From positions 40,288,664 through 40,352,663 of the forward strand of contig BRKX01000006.1 in assembly GCA_026008535.1 (NCBI GenBank): DNA of 64,000 bases. The letters run 5' to 3'. Position 1 is the first letter of the stretch; each line of letters begins with the position of its first letter. The notes beneath the pieces are model-generated. The model was not told where the DNA came from, did no database searches, and saw only the letters and a program-made list of their open reading frames with translations. The stretch comes from Perilla frutescens. Lineage: Eukaryota > Streptophyta > Magnoliopsida > Lamiales > Lamiaceae. Below, one piece after another: positions 43,393-54,819 of this stretch. A program made the position numbers and the translations under genes.

Positions 43393-44876
43393 ATGCCACC
43401 CCGGACAATGAACCCGTCTTCTTCCCACCAAGAGGGAGACGAGAATCTCCAAGAGCTCTATTGGTGCCCGTTCACGGTTCGTACTCACGCCGAAGGTAAC
43501 CGGTATCAAGCTTTTACTAACTATGAGATTACCTCTCCCCGTTATCTTGATTGGAATTTGTTGAAATCATTAAAAATTGATGGGAAAGTCGAAAGCTACT
43601 TGAAGGTTTTGACCTTGGATAAGTTTGCGAAATTGAAGTTTGTTGGGTTGAATCCGTTGTGCCTTGAGTTCTTGGTTACATTCCAGCTTGATTCTGCAAA
43701 TTCAAAGATTACTTTTCATATGATGAGAGAAGAATTTGAGGTGATATTGGCTAGAATGCAGTCGTATTTTGGGTTTTCAATGACTGGGCCTAGGGAGAGG
43801 CCAACCGACTTCAACACAGCTGCCGCCTGGCATGAGCTTACTGGCTTCAGTAATTGGGATCCTCAGGGGACACCCACTGGTTTCATTTGGGACCCTGCCC
43901 TGGCCATCATGCACAAGTTCCTTGCCTACTCAATTTCTAGGAAGGAACAAGCCAACAAGTTCAATGCTACTGAGGTATATCTTCTTTGGTGTGCTCTCCA
44001 CAATACCAAAGTCTGCCCATCCCACTTCATCTGGACCGCTATCCAGCAGATGACTCGACGCACCAAGATGCATCCCTCCTTTTGTGCTTTTATCACCGCT
44101 CTTGCTGTCAAGCTTGGCTTGCTTCTACCCACAGGTGCCATCCCTGCCAGACAGAGCAAGGTCAAGGAGTATTTGATCACAGTTGATGAGCTGAAGCGAG
44201 CACAACTTATCCTTGATTCGAGACGACTGGTTCCTCACACTGATCGTTCATGCTTCTCCAAGCTTATGAATGCTCAACGTGAGGTGCTCAGACGCTACAG
44301 GGAGGCAGGCTCCTCTTCAGCCCCATGTGATGATGATGATGATGATGATGATGATGGCGAGGAAGAGAACGACGAAGAAGAGAATAAGGAAGGAGAAGGA
44401 GAAGAGGATCAAGGAGACGAAGACAATGATCAGGATGAACAGACTCACTACCAGCCGCCGCCTTACCCCTCTACGATCCCCAGCATGGGTATCGAATTCC
44501 ACAGGCTGATTGGTGGTCCTTTCAGGACCACTTCGACACCACCATGGGGCAGTTCTAGTAGAGCTTCCAGTAGAACTATACCAACTCCATGGGCCAATTT
44601 CAGCAACACTTCGATACCTCCATGGGCCAGTTCCAGCAATCCTACAGCAACACCATAGGGCAATTCCAGGATCGATTCGATGCTTCTATGGGAGAGTTTC
44701 ACCAAGAGTTGGGATCCCTCCGTCAGGACGTTGGCGACATAAGGCAGGACATCTATGGTTGCCTCGACAGGCATGACGAGAGGATGACGGCCCTCAAGGA
44801 AAGCTGGAACAACTGGACGATCTCCTATCCTTACCCGCAGCCTCCACCACCACCTTATGATCCACCAGAGCAGTGA
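43393..44876 (+). pseudogene. Athila ORF1-type protein, copy B (open to 44658, then frameshifted tail)
   Basis: Starts MPPRTMNPSS, 422 codons open. It matches copy A along its length: 'YQAFTNYEITSPRYLDWNLL', 'YFGFSMTGPRERPTDFN', 'GFSNWDPQG', 'AIMHKFLAYSISRKEQANKF', 'YLLWCALHN' and 'DELKRAQLILDSR'. A poly-Asp run encoded by a GAT repeat (44328-44356) precedes a Glu-rich stretch. Near 44505 a frame change spoils the tail; the correct frame continues to 44876 with repeats of the form GQFQQHFDTSM and then 'SLRQDVGDIRQDI'. Three TAG codons interrupt the repeats near 44556-44577. The upstream open frame to 43057 is GC-rich leader, not protein, since copies A and C do not share it. Confidence 0.72.
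44328..44356 (+). repeat. (GAT)n microsatellite coding for poly-Asp in ORF1
   Basis: About nine GAT repeats within the acidic part of ORF1. Copy A has a short mixed acidic stretch here instead, so the tract expanded in copy B or contracted in copy A. Confidence 0.85.
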
Positions 44877-45532
44877 AGTTCTTTTGTGTTTTTGTGTACT
44901 TTTTATTTTTTTGTTCGTGTGCGTATTGTTATTGTTTCAGTTCACCCCTTTCTGTTGTTCGTTGGTTGTTTTTCTCGTATGTTTTGTAGGAGCCAACGCC
45001 TATTGTCGGTCTTCTATGATTTGTATTGTGTTTCTCTTCCCTATTCTCTTATTGCATCTTGTTTTCATACATTGAGGACAATGCATATTTTAAGTGCGGG
45101 GGAGAGCTTGTTATGTTATGTTGTGGATTTTGTTGTTTTGTTGTAGATCTTGTTATGTTATGTTGTGGATTTCGTTGTTTTGTTGTTTATGTTGTTTATG
45201 TGAATCTTTTGTTGATCATATTGATGTTGAGTATGTGGTTTTAGTTATCTAGGTATGTTGTGATTCTCCCACTTAGTTTTTTGCCTTGCCCGATGGTCAA
45301 ATTTTAAAATTTTTGATATGAATCTTCAAGAAATTATTTTCAAGTTGTTTATGAAGGAATGAATTGTTCCGTGGTTTCACTCTTGAACATGAATTATTTT
45401 TTAATGTGATCACAAATTGATGATTGATTTGAAGAGTCTTACCCTTAAAAGAATAGGAAGCATGCTTGGCCTTGTTCTTGAAAATTACTCCCCTTAATCA
45501 TTTATCCTCATATTTACGTTAAAAAAAAGGAA

Positions 45533-45563
<31 letters not shown>

Positions 45564-46131
45564 GAAAAAAAAGGGAAAAATAAAGATATGTACTCCTTTA
45601 GTTGAATTATTCGACTATGAGTATGAGAAACCACACAAGGACACTAGGGATTTCCTCCCTATGGTTTTACCTTGTGATTTTTGATCCATTCCCCCCATGA
45701 ATTGGTTTAAATAAATGGGAATGCATTCCGGATTCTACTCCTCTCATGTGTGTGTCAAATCCTTTCACGTGTTGCATGATGAGTATGGGAAACCACATTA
45801 TGAAGCTCGGTTATGCTCGATGATTTAACCTAATGATCCTTATCTTGTGTTTGCAATCCCCTTTGTCGCATTATGTAGTATCTTAATAAAGGTGGATATG
45901 ATTTATGGGGATGTAATTTAATTGAATATAGGATAACGTGTTCTCCTAGACTTGAAAGGACAAGCAATTCACTTAATTATCTATTGTGTTCACATTTTGG
46001 ATAATGCATGCTTTTGTGGGAGCCATGCAAATTTTCAATTATATGATCACCTTGTGAATATTTCCTTCTTGATTAATATTGTTAATTTCTTATTTGGTTG
46101 AGGACAAGCAAAGAGCTAAGTGTGGGGGAGT
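44877..46131 (+). other. Athila copy B non-coding 3' region with two polypurine tracts
   Basis: The first tract AAGTGCGGGGGAG (45092-45104) follows 'cattgaggacaatgcat'. The second, AAGTGTGGGGGAG (46118-46130), follows 'gttgaggacaagcaaagag' and abuts the 3' LTR. Between them is about 1 kb without ORFs that aligns with copies A and C. It includes an (AAT)n microsatellite at 45535-45562. Confidence 0.8.
45535..45562. repeat. (AAT)n microsatellite
   Basis: About nine AAT units followed by a purine-rich run, in the non-coding 3' region of copy B. Copy C has only an A/G run here (31798-31818). Confidence 0.9.
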
Positions 46132-47955
46132 TGTTTGGTGTTTATTTGTGGTGTTTTTTTTATTTGATTTTTTTTATGTTTCATTTGTATTTTCTAGTAT
46201 TTTGTTCTAGTTTATCTATAGGTTTTATGTGATTTTATTCTCTGCTGCTCTTATGGTGGAATAAGCCAAGTTTTGGAAAACTTGAGCTTTTGTACGCAAT
46301 ATTTTGATTTTTAGGTAATAAGGTGGTACGGAGCAAAGATAGGCCGGAAGAGATGAATCCGGACCGGAAGAGATAAACTCGGAGGGAGAAGCCAAGGGCC
46401 CGCGGCCGCGCACCATTGGACACCCAAAACCCCCACGGCCGTGCGAGTCCCGCGCCCGCGCGAGGGTGCTCTCGGCGGAGACATCCCACGGGCGCGGAGG
46501 GCGCGCGCATACCAGGCCTTCTACGGCTCGCAACCTGCCCTGTTTCACCCGATCATCGCCAATCTACACTCGTGTCTCGCCTCTCCTTCATTTGGCAACA
46601 AGTATTCTTCTTCCTTCCCCGTCATTTGGTATAAGAGATCCTTGAGCCACCCTAATCTAGCACCAGGCTTTGGATTTTTCTTCCTCAAAATCCTCCCCAA
46701 ATCTCTCACATTAATGGCTCCATCACCATCACCTTACCACCACCTTTTCTCTCTTCTACCACCATATCTTCCACCATACCTATCTTTCACTTCTCTCCCT
46801 CTCTCATACGTCTCTCTCTCTCTCCTCTCTCATTTCTATTAGATTTTGGGGGACATCTATCCATTCACTCTCTACCATTCCATTCACTCTCACCACACCA
46901 TCCTCTCCATCTTCTCTCTCTTTTCACACACATTTCACACACTAAATCTCTACACCATTTTCTCTCACCATTTCCACCATCATCACCTTCACAAGAGGAA
47001 AGAGGAGAAAAGGAAGAAGAAGGGAACCAAGCCAAGCTAGGAGAAAAGAAGACGAGAAGGTCCTGACGACGAGCCATCCGCGGAAGCTAAGCTCAGAGGA
47101 GGTTCATCTTGTATTTTCTTTGTATTTCTTGGATGTTTGTGGGGATTTGTCCCAAAACTCTTGAAGGATACTTAATATTGTAGAAGTTTGAGTTATTTGT
47201 ATTGGTTTATGATATGACTTTCTTCTATGGTATTTGTGTTGTTTTAAGCATGTTTAGTGGCTAATCTCTCTATTAGGGGGTAGAGAATTGATGTGGGTTT
47301 GATCTATGCTTGTTATTGTTGATTGTTGTTGTTGGAATCGTGTTTTTTCATGTTTAAGTAATTGATCACTACTTGAACATTGATAGGATTTAGAGGAGTC
47401 TTAATTGTGAATCTAAATCCGGAAATTGGTTCCTTCGATGTTAGATGGATGGGGTTCCTAAGCCTAATATGTCAATCTTGCATGTACGATATGGCTAAGA
47501 GAGGTTTAACGGATAGATGGTGATAGTAATTGAAGTTAAACTAATTAGAAGGGTCTATCGTATTTGTGAGAGTAGCATTATCAACTTGAATAAAGCATAG
47601 TGATAAAACCATTGAGAGAATCTACACCCTAATACCTTAATCAAAAGTATTTCCTCTAATCTCACTTTTATTTGTGTTTTTGCATTTAATCATCTTGCTT
47701 ATTATCCGTTTCGAATTAATAGCATAATAATCATCAACCCCCCTGTTAAAATGTTTAGATTTTATTTTAGTTGTTTTGTTGAAAGCATGTGTAGTGTTTA
47801 GATAGTTCTTTCACATAAAGTCTTCCTTGAGAGATCGACTCGGGTTAAGCTTATCGCTTCTACAATTGACCCCATCCAATTGCGGGTGTGGTCCTAAGTA
47901 GTTGTCTAGTGAGCATAAACCGAAAATTATAAGTATAAATTTAGACCGCGAAACA
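46132..47955 (+). repeat. Athila copy B 3' LTR (1.82 kb)
   Basis: Starts TGTTTGGTGTTTATTTG and ends CGAAACA, followed by the CTTGA duplication. Versus the 5' LTR it has a short tandem duplication of 'ccggaagagat' (about 46347-46377), a loss of about 27 bp near 46668, and scattered substitutions. GC-rich block at 46395-46525. Confidence 0.9.
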
Positions 47956-47990
47956 CTTGAAGACAAGAAAAGAGCTAAGTATGGGGGAGT
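47956..47990 (+). other. End of Athila copy C body with its polypurine tract
   Basis: CTTGA (target duplication) then 'agacaag' and the tract AAGTATGGGGGAG at 47977-47989. Joined to 35076, this restores the 'cttga(g/a)gacaag...aagt(g/a)tgggggag' sequence found before the 3' LTRs of copies A and B. Confidence 0.85.
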
Positions 47991-48672
47991 CTTTTAGTGT
48001 TTATTTGTATTGTTTTATTGTAGGAAATTTGCACCTTTTATAGGCCAATTTTAGTATTTTTAGTATGTTCTGTGTTAATTTTATGCTTTTATCTTCACGT
48101 TTGCTCTTACGGTGGAATATGCCAAGTTTGTGCAAAACTTGAGCTTTTGTATCCAAAAGCAGGACTTTAAGGCATTAAGGTGGCAAAATTACAGAGCTCT
48201 AAGCTTAAGCTCCAGTTGAGTAACCAGACTGATAGACCGAACTGAATAGAAGAGCGACCATGACTGAAACTGAACTGAAAGCAAAGCCAGAAGCAGGAGG
48301 GAGGAGAAGCACCCACGCACGTGGCTGGCACTATGGCCGCGACGTGCAGCCCTGGCCAGCGCCCCGTGCGCACAATAGCCACGGCCGCGTGGCAACCCTC
48401 TCGGCCAAACAGCCCCCGCGCGTGCGCAAGACCCCGCCGGCGAGCAGCACGCCGCTGGTACGCGGGGTGCGATCAATCCAGTCCTCGGTTAGTCTTTTAC
48501 CCGCGATTAGTTTTGCTCCCCTCCATCATCAGTACCCATTTTGAACCAATGCTTTAATCCTCCACATGGCCAGCTGGAGAAGTAGATTAGGAAAAGACTT
48601 TTTGTAGCCTAGATTTGTAGGAAGGAGCTTGGAAATTAATTTCCCTAATGGCTACCCCATTTTAATAGCCTT

Positions 48673-48718
<46 letters not shown>

Positions 48719-49894
48719 GAAACGGAATTTAGTCTTGATCTCCCATTAATCATCCCATCACTCTAATTAATGGATTGATCTCCTATATCTTTCCATATCT
48801 CTCATTCCCTCTCATATTCAACCGATCATCCATCACCATTCATATTCATCTTTCATTCTCTCTCTCACCATTCCATTCTTCACTTCACCATCCTCATCTT
48901 CTCCACTTCACCATTTTTTTTTACCACCACCACCACTGCTCCACAAGGAGATAAAAGAGGAGGAAAAGAGGTAAGGAAGCTTAGCTCAAGGAAGAAGGCT
49001 GGAGAAAAGAGGTCCAACTCCAAGCCATCCACAGAAGCTAGGCTTGTTCGAGGGTCTCCTTTTGGTATTTCTTTCTCTTAGCTTAGCTCATTTGTGGGGG
49101 TTTGTGCCAAAATTCTTGAGATAACAAATATTGTAGAAGTTTATGTTATTTACATTTGATTTATGAGATGACAAACTTTTGTGATGTTTGTGTTGTTTTG
49201 AGCATGATAGGCTAATTCCTTCATTAGGGGGTAGATAATCGATTTGGTTTCGATCCATGCTTGTGATTGTTGTGTTCTTGTTGTTGGGATTGTGCTTGTT
49301 ATGTTGAGTACTTGATCACTACTTAGCATTACTAGGCTTTAGATGAGACCGAGAGGAGATTCTAAAGCCCGACTAAGGTCCTTTCAACGTCAGGTGGATT
49401 GGGTTACATAAGTGTTAATCTTATTCGTATAATATAGCCGATAGGGGTTTAATTGATAGACGGTGATAGTAATTAAACTTAAACCACTTGAAGGGTCTAT
49501 TGTATGTCTAAGATTAATAAACCAACACAAAACAAGCTAGGTGAGAAACCAATGAGAGAATCTACACCCTAATATTTTTCTCATAATATTTTCCTTCATC
49601 TTGATTTTGTTATTGTTTGTGCTTGATTAGTTAATCTTTCTTGTTTAAATTCATTAGTTTAGAACAATCTTCAAATCCATGATTAGAATGTTTAGGTTTA
49701 TATTTAAATTCTTGAATGTGTTTGCATGCATAGCATAAAGAGATAGTCTCCTCTAAGCTTTCCTCAAGAGACACGACCCGAGTTAGCTCACCGTCCTACA
49801 ATCGACCCCGTCCTCTTATGGGTCCGAATCATAGTAGTTTTGTACGTGTGTAGGTTAAATCAGAATTTAATTAAAGGCAAGTTTGAATATTCCA
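47991..49894 (+). repeat. Athila copy C 3' LTR (about 1.9 kb)
   Basis: Begins CTTTTAGTGTTTATTTG (first bases altered from TGTTTAG/TGTTTGG) and ends near GAATATTCCA by alignment with the other LTRs. It contains a GC-rich block at 48310-48475, a long (CT)n run at 48670-48714 and the conserved end region with 'atcgaccccgtcc'. It is clearly more diverged from the copy A and B LTRs than those within copy B are from each other. The matching 5' LTR is absent. Confidence 0.78.
48670..48714. repeat. (CT)n microsatellite in LTR of copy C
   Basis: A nearly uninterrupted CT dinucleotide run of about 45 bp. The corresponding place in copy B LTRs is merely CT-rich. Confidence 0.95.
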
Positions 49895-50416
49895 GAAGGA
49901 GGATCGGCTCTACAAGGAAAGTTGCATGTCAGCGCTACTGGGGCACGGTGAGTACATAATCTGCGACACAGGATCTTCTAAATAAGGGGAGAATCTACGA
50001 GATATGGAAAGTCTTGGGCATGGCGGCTGCGAATTGGGCTGGAGATCCCCCGACCTGTGGGAGAGTTTACCTTGTGTTTGTACTCCTATATATATGTTTT
50101 TCATGGCAGAGGCTTGTTGGGGTTTTTTCGAACTGAACCACTGCAGGATCTAATTGGATGTTCATTAATCCTAATATCATGTACATCATAATTTTATGTA
50201 TCACACATGTTTTAATTAACCGAGTTCAATTAAATATGCATAGTCGATTTCCAATTCTACTAAAGCAAAAGCATAAAATACCGAAAAATGACTTACAAAT
50301 TAAATGACGGGTTGAGGAAGATTAAAGGTCTAATATTGTTGTTTTGTATGATGTAAATGGCACCCCACTATGATATTCCACTCATTAATCTTCTGTTGTA
50401 TTTCCGGACTGAATCT
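49895..50416. other. Stretch without recognisable gene between Athila C and copia element 2
   Basis: No conserved ORF. A short segment near 50008-50035 ('ggaaagtcttgggcatggcggc') resembles 56551-56590 in the leader of copia element 2, so part of it may belong to that element. The rest is AT-rich and unassigned. Confidence 0.4.
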
Positions 50417-52454
50417 AGTTTCAGGGTAGGCTGAAATCTACTAGATCGGTATGGAATATATGGAGATAAAGAGAACACAAGAGGAGCTAATTTCTTAACA
50501 CTAAATTTCATTCCCCACCCACTTATATATAAGGAGGTGGGCAAAATTCAGTATCTCAGCCCTACTGGACTTGGGCCTCTATCCCTTTTTCTATCTCCAG
50601 TTCATTAAAGTCATATTGGGCTACAACAGGGATCTAGAAGAATATTAAATTGGTCAGCTAATTTATTTAATTTCTAATATCCAATAAAATTAGGATATAA
50701 TTAAATAAATTAAGTATTATTTTTATTCCAATAAAGAAATAATGTTGACCTATGATAACATCATATTTTACATGTATTTTGAGGTACATTTGAGTGGTAT
50801 TTGATTGGCATTGCATGCATGAAGTGTTGAGTTTTGCATAGTTTTCTATGTTTTGTGCAATGTCACATGTTTGTTCATTGTGAAGGGAATTAATGCCATT
50901 TTTGTCTGGACTTCAAATGAGTGTGGGAACACCCTAGAAAGATAGGAAATCAAGTTAGAAATGCGTCTAAAAAAGAATCGGGTCAATCGGACAAGAAACG
51001 AGTGAGAACAAAGCAAAACAGTGAGAGGTTGTCGATGCTGAAAAATACCCGCGACCGGATTCGCGACCCGGGGGGTCGCGAATCACACTTTTCCCATTTT
51101 ACTGTACGTTCGCGACAGAGAGGGGGTTCTCCTTTGAAATACCCGCGACCTGGTCGCGAATTTGGGTATCTGGTCGTGAATTTTGGCCACGTCAGTGCCA
51201 CATGGACTCGCGACCTGAGTTGCAGGTGACTGGGTCGCGAGCGAGGTCGCGAATGCAGCGGGCCCGTCCGATTTTTGACCTATTTTTGGGCTTTTCTTAA
51301 CTTGGTATTTAAGGGTTTGATGCACGAAAAATACACACAATTCCACCTACCCAAAAGTTGCCACCAGAGGTTTGCTGCAGAGAAAAGAAGACGCGAAGAA
51401 CAAGACTAAAGAATTCAAGAGTGTTCAAGACCAAAGCCATAATAGAATCTCCGGGTTTTATTTACTTTATTCTTAGAATACAATGTTTATTTTGTGGATT
51501 ATTTTATTTATTTATTTTGACATGGATAGCTAAAACCCTAGTATTCTAGGGTTAGATTATGATTTATTTATGAAGTTCTTTTAATTCATTTTATTTGGTG
51601 TCTATGATTTGATTATGTTTTGATTATTCCTGCTTTTCTCTGTATTATTTACCTGATCACTAAATGATACAATTTGATGTGTTAATCCATAATTCGAGAG
51701 ATGAGTTTTAACACAAGATCTGGAATAATTAACTGGTTAGTCAATATCACTCGAGAGAGTTGCGATTAATTTAGAGAATAATAAATCTTTGGAACCATTA
51801 GGAGTTGCATAATAGGTATTGAACAGAGACGTTAATATTTGTTGTGTGATCTACAATCTAGGCACTTCGACAGAAGGTTTAGAATACATGAGTGATTGTT
51901 CTAGCATGATTTAAATCCCAACATAGACATTAAATGAATTTATTAAGAGAATGGATTAAATAATGACTTATCCAATCCTAGAATGCGTCTTTTCTTCAGT
52001 GTTTGATTTTCTGTGTTGATTTCTTCTGTGGTAATTCAGTTTATTTATTAATTTTAGTTTTTAATTAGTTAAATTCAATCATGATTTATAGTCTAGATAA
52101 CTGCGAGGGACTAAATTGAATAACTAGTAGAATAATTATTAAATATCTGTGGATACGACCTTGTTCACTGCTATACTAGAAGCCTCACTGTACACTTGCA
52201 GTTTACGTGAAAATAAATATCGAACAACCTACCAATTTAATACATATTTCTGAATATGCTTTCTCCTTTAGTCCAGCCATTCCCCGTGTTTAAGATATAA
52301 TGCCCATTAATTAATTATGTAAGCTTCTGACAACTATAATTAATTAATATCTTATCCTTGAGTAGTACCACACAAGCTTTACTCACGTATGGAATAAATT
52401 CCACCTGCAGGGTTTCAACATGAACTTGTGTTTCCTCAAGGGGACACCATCAAC
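50417..52454 (-). repeat. Left terminal repeat of copia element 2, split by a solo LTR
   Basis: 50417-50752 and 52227-52454 together match 57735-58270 of the right LTR: 'gtttcagggt(a/g)ggctgaaatc', 'cttatatataag', 'gggctacaacagggatctag' and 'aacatgaacttgtgtt'. The match stops at about 52454, where RNase H coding begins abruptly. The first about 570 bp of the LTR (minus sense), the PPT and the end of pol are deleted. Confidence 0.75.
50753..52226 (+). mobile_element. Solo LTR (1474 bp) with target duplication ACCTA
   Basis: Starts TGATAACATC and ends AATATCGAACA, flanked by ACCTA at 50748-50752 and 52227-52231. The undisturbed LTR at 58053-58062 reads through. There is no internal coding. A block at 51040-51260 carries repeated TCGCGA palindromes ('ggtcgcgaa', 'cgcgacctggtcgcgaa'). 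The end ('cagtttacgtgaaaataaat') is of the type seen in Tat-like gypsy LTRs, a weak assignment. Short ORFs (50921-51549) overlap the GC-rich block and are not conserved proteins. Confidence 0.8.
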
Positions 52455-53567
52455 ATAGCCTGAGGTAGATTTACTCTGATCTTTATCAGATTGAAAATCT
52501 GAGTCCGTGTAACCTAAAGGCACTAGAATATCAGAGTGATATACCAGCATATAATCTCGAGTCCTTTTCAGGTACTTGAGAATATTTTTAACCGTAGTCC
52601 AGTGGCCTTATCCAGGGTTATACTGATATCTGCTTACCATGCCGACTGCATAGCATATATCAGGTCTAGTGCATAACATAGCATACATAAGGCTTTCCAC
52701 AACCGAAGCATATCGAACGCCCTTCATCTCATCTATCTCAGCCTGCGTGTGGGGACACATTTCCTTGGATAGATGAATTCCATTCCTGAAAGGTATAAAA
52801 CCTTTCTTGGAATCCTGCATGTTAAACCTAGCTAGCACTGTGTCGATATATGTCGTCTGGGATAAGCATAACATCCTTTATGTTAGATAATACTTTCTTA
52901 TTGTTGCCAATAAGTAAGATATATCATCAACATATAGCATGAGGAAAGCCACCACGTTTCGGTCACTCTTCTTATACACACAGCTCTTATCCGGACATTG
53001 CACGAATCTATATGACTGGATAAACTCCTCAAAAAAGATGTTCCAAGACCTTGACGCCTTCTTAAGTCCATAAATAGATCTCTTAAGATTGCACACTAAG
53101 TGCTCTTGGCCTTTAGCAATGAAACCCTCCGGTTGCTTCATGTGGATGTTTTCCTCAAGACTTCCATTCAGGAAAGCTGTCTTGACATCCATCTGCCAAA
53201 TCTCATAATCCAAATAAGCGGAAATAGATAAGAAAATCCGGATTGACTTAAGCATGGCTAACGGTGAAAAGGTTTCCTCATAATCGATCCCTTCTTTCTG
53301 AGTATACCTTTTCGCCACCAATCTTGCCTTGAAGGTTTCAACCTTCCCATCAGGCCCTCTCTTGCGTTTGTAGACCCACTTACTCCCAATGGGTTTTACC
53401 CCATCTTGTGGTTCTACAAGTTCCCAGACTTGATTGTGATCCATAGATCCAATCTCAGATTCCATTGCAATTTTCCAAGAACCTGCATCTTTATCTTGGA
53501 TCACTTCATCGTAGGTCCTGGGATCGAATTCATTTAGTCCTTCAGGGAAATCTGAAGATTCACCCAA
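52455..53567 (-). pseudogene. Copia element 2 reverse transcriptase and truncated RNase H
   Basis: Minus strand. RT: 'GSKWVYKRKRGPDGKVETFK' near 53370; 'GIDYEETFSPLAMLKSIRIF' near 53250; 'QMDVKTAFLNG' near 53175; 'SIYGLKKASRSWN' near 53060; 'MLYVDDISYLL' near 52915-52945. A stop/frame break lies at 52875-52890. 52608-52874 then continues with 'RTRPDICYAVGMVSRYQYNPG'. RNase H reads 'YTDSDFQSDKDQSKSTSGYV' near 52460-52520, then is cut and fused to LTR sequence at about 52455. It lacks the catalytic half with the ADSTMEAEY-type motif. Confidence 0.85.
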
Positions 53568-53719
53568 ATCAATAAATCTGTCAGGTTGGTGTACAACCCT
53601 CCCACTGTGATGAGGCGATTCTCTACTTCTGTGACACGTTGTGCAGTAATATGCAGTTCCTCTTCTTGTACTGTTGGTGTCAGATTCGAATTTTCCCTCG
53701 AAGCTCCTCGAGTACTATC

Positions 53720-54730
53720 TCACTTCTTGGCTTGTGATTTATTACATAGTCTTCCTCTAAGAATTGAGCATTGGTACTCACAATGATCTTCTAATCCTTA
53801 TGACTATAAAATAAACGACATTTCGTTCCTTTGGGATATCCAATAAACAGTCTAACATCCGTATATGGTGCGAGCTTATCAGCTTCCTTATCCAGCACAT
53901 GTGTTGGACTACCCCAAATCCGAAAATGTCCAAGACTAGGCTTTCATCCAGTCCAAAGTTCTATGGGCATAGATAGGACTGATTTTGATGGAACAATGTT
54001 AAGAATATAGGCTGCCGTTTCCAAGGCATATCCCCATAATGAAATAGGCAGATCTAAATAGCTCATCATCGATCTAACCATCTCTAACAATGTTTTGTTA
54101 CTTCTCTCTCTGCTAAGTAGTCCCTAAATTCATTCGAGAGGTTCTCACCACCATGATTAGACCGTAGTCATTTGATACTTTTACTTGTACGTGTTTCCAC
54201 TTCCGCTCTGAATTCTTTGAAAGTCTCAAAGGATTCTGACTTGCGGCGTAACAGGTATATGTATCCATACCTTGAGTAATCATCAATGAATGTGATGAAA
54301 TACTTGTACCCTCCTCGAGCCTAAACTGACATAGGCCCATATAAGTCAGAGTGAATCAAATCTAATACCTCTTCAGATCTATTCTCTTTATTCTTAAAGG
54401 GTCGCTTAGTCATTTTACCTTCCAAATAGGATTCACACAAAGGGAATGATTCTAGGACCAATGAAGACAAGGGTCCATCGTTTACAAGTCTTTTTATCTG
54501 TTTAAGGTTAATGTGGCTGAGCCTAAGATGCCAAAGATAGGTTTGATTCAGTTCCGAATGTTCTTTTCGTTTGTTGGGGTTTATGACCGATGTATTCAGT
54601 AAATGCATTTGCGTAGTGTTTACATAGGATTAAGTAAATAAAGATGTCCATCCAATGTGCCAGAATAGATAAAACGTTTATCACTAAAGATAACAGCCTT
54701 GTTATCAAAAGAAACAGAATATCCATCCAT
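53720..54730 (-). pseudogene. Copia element 2 integrase (broken)
   Basis: Pre-integrase and zinc module: 'LWHLRLSHINLKQIKRLV' and 'CESYLEGKMTKRPF' (54400-54560), where the second Cys of the CxxC pair has become Tyr. Core 'DLIHSDLYGPMSV' near 54325-54365, then a stop and several frame changes (54113-54340). The C-terminal strand with 'GYPKGTK' is near 53828-53848. The order is normal for Ty1/copia, with integrase before RT. Confidence 0.8.
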
Positions 54731-54819
54731 AAAAAGTTTAGAAACTGAAATCAAGTTTCACCTAAAACCAGGCACATAAAGACAATCCTTTAAAACTAAA
54801 ATCTTATCACTACTAAAAA

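Larger units (their letters stand above)
35077..47955 (+). mobile_element. Athila copy B, full-length Ty3/gypsy element (12.9 kb)
   Basis: Complete LTR-to-LTR element with a 5-bp target duplication, inserted in copy C. Order: 5' LTR, PBS, gag, protease, RT, RNase H, integrase, post-pol hairpin, GC-rich leader with TATA-like site, ORF1, first purine tract, conserved non-coding kilobase, second purine tract, 3' LTR. The LTRs differ by a few per cent by eye plus indels. gag-pol carries several stops and at least two frameshifts, so it cannot encode its own working enzymes. Confidence 0.92.

Noticed and set aside
42554..43408. 284-aa ORF on the minus strand, and related long ORFs on both strands of the ORF1 leader
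   Set aside because: Very Arg/Ala/Gly-rich, produced by the GC-rich block; no similarity between copies A, B and C and no recognisable domain.
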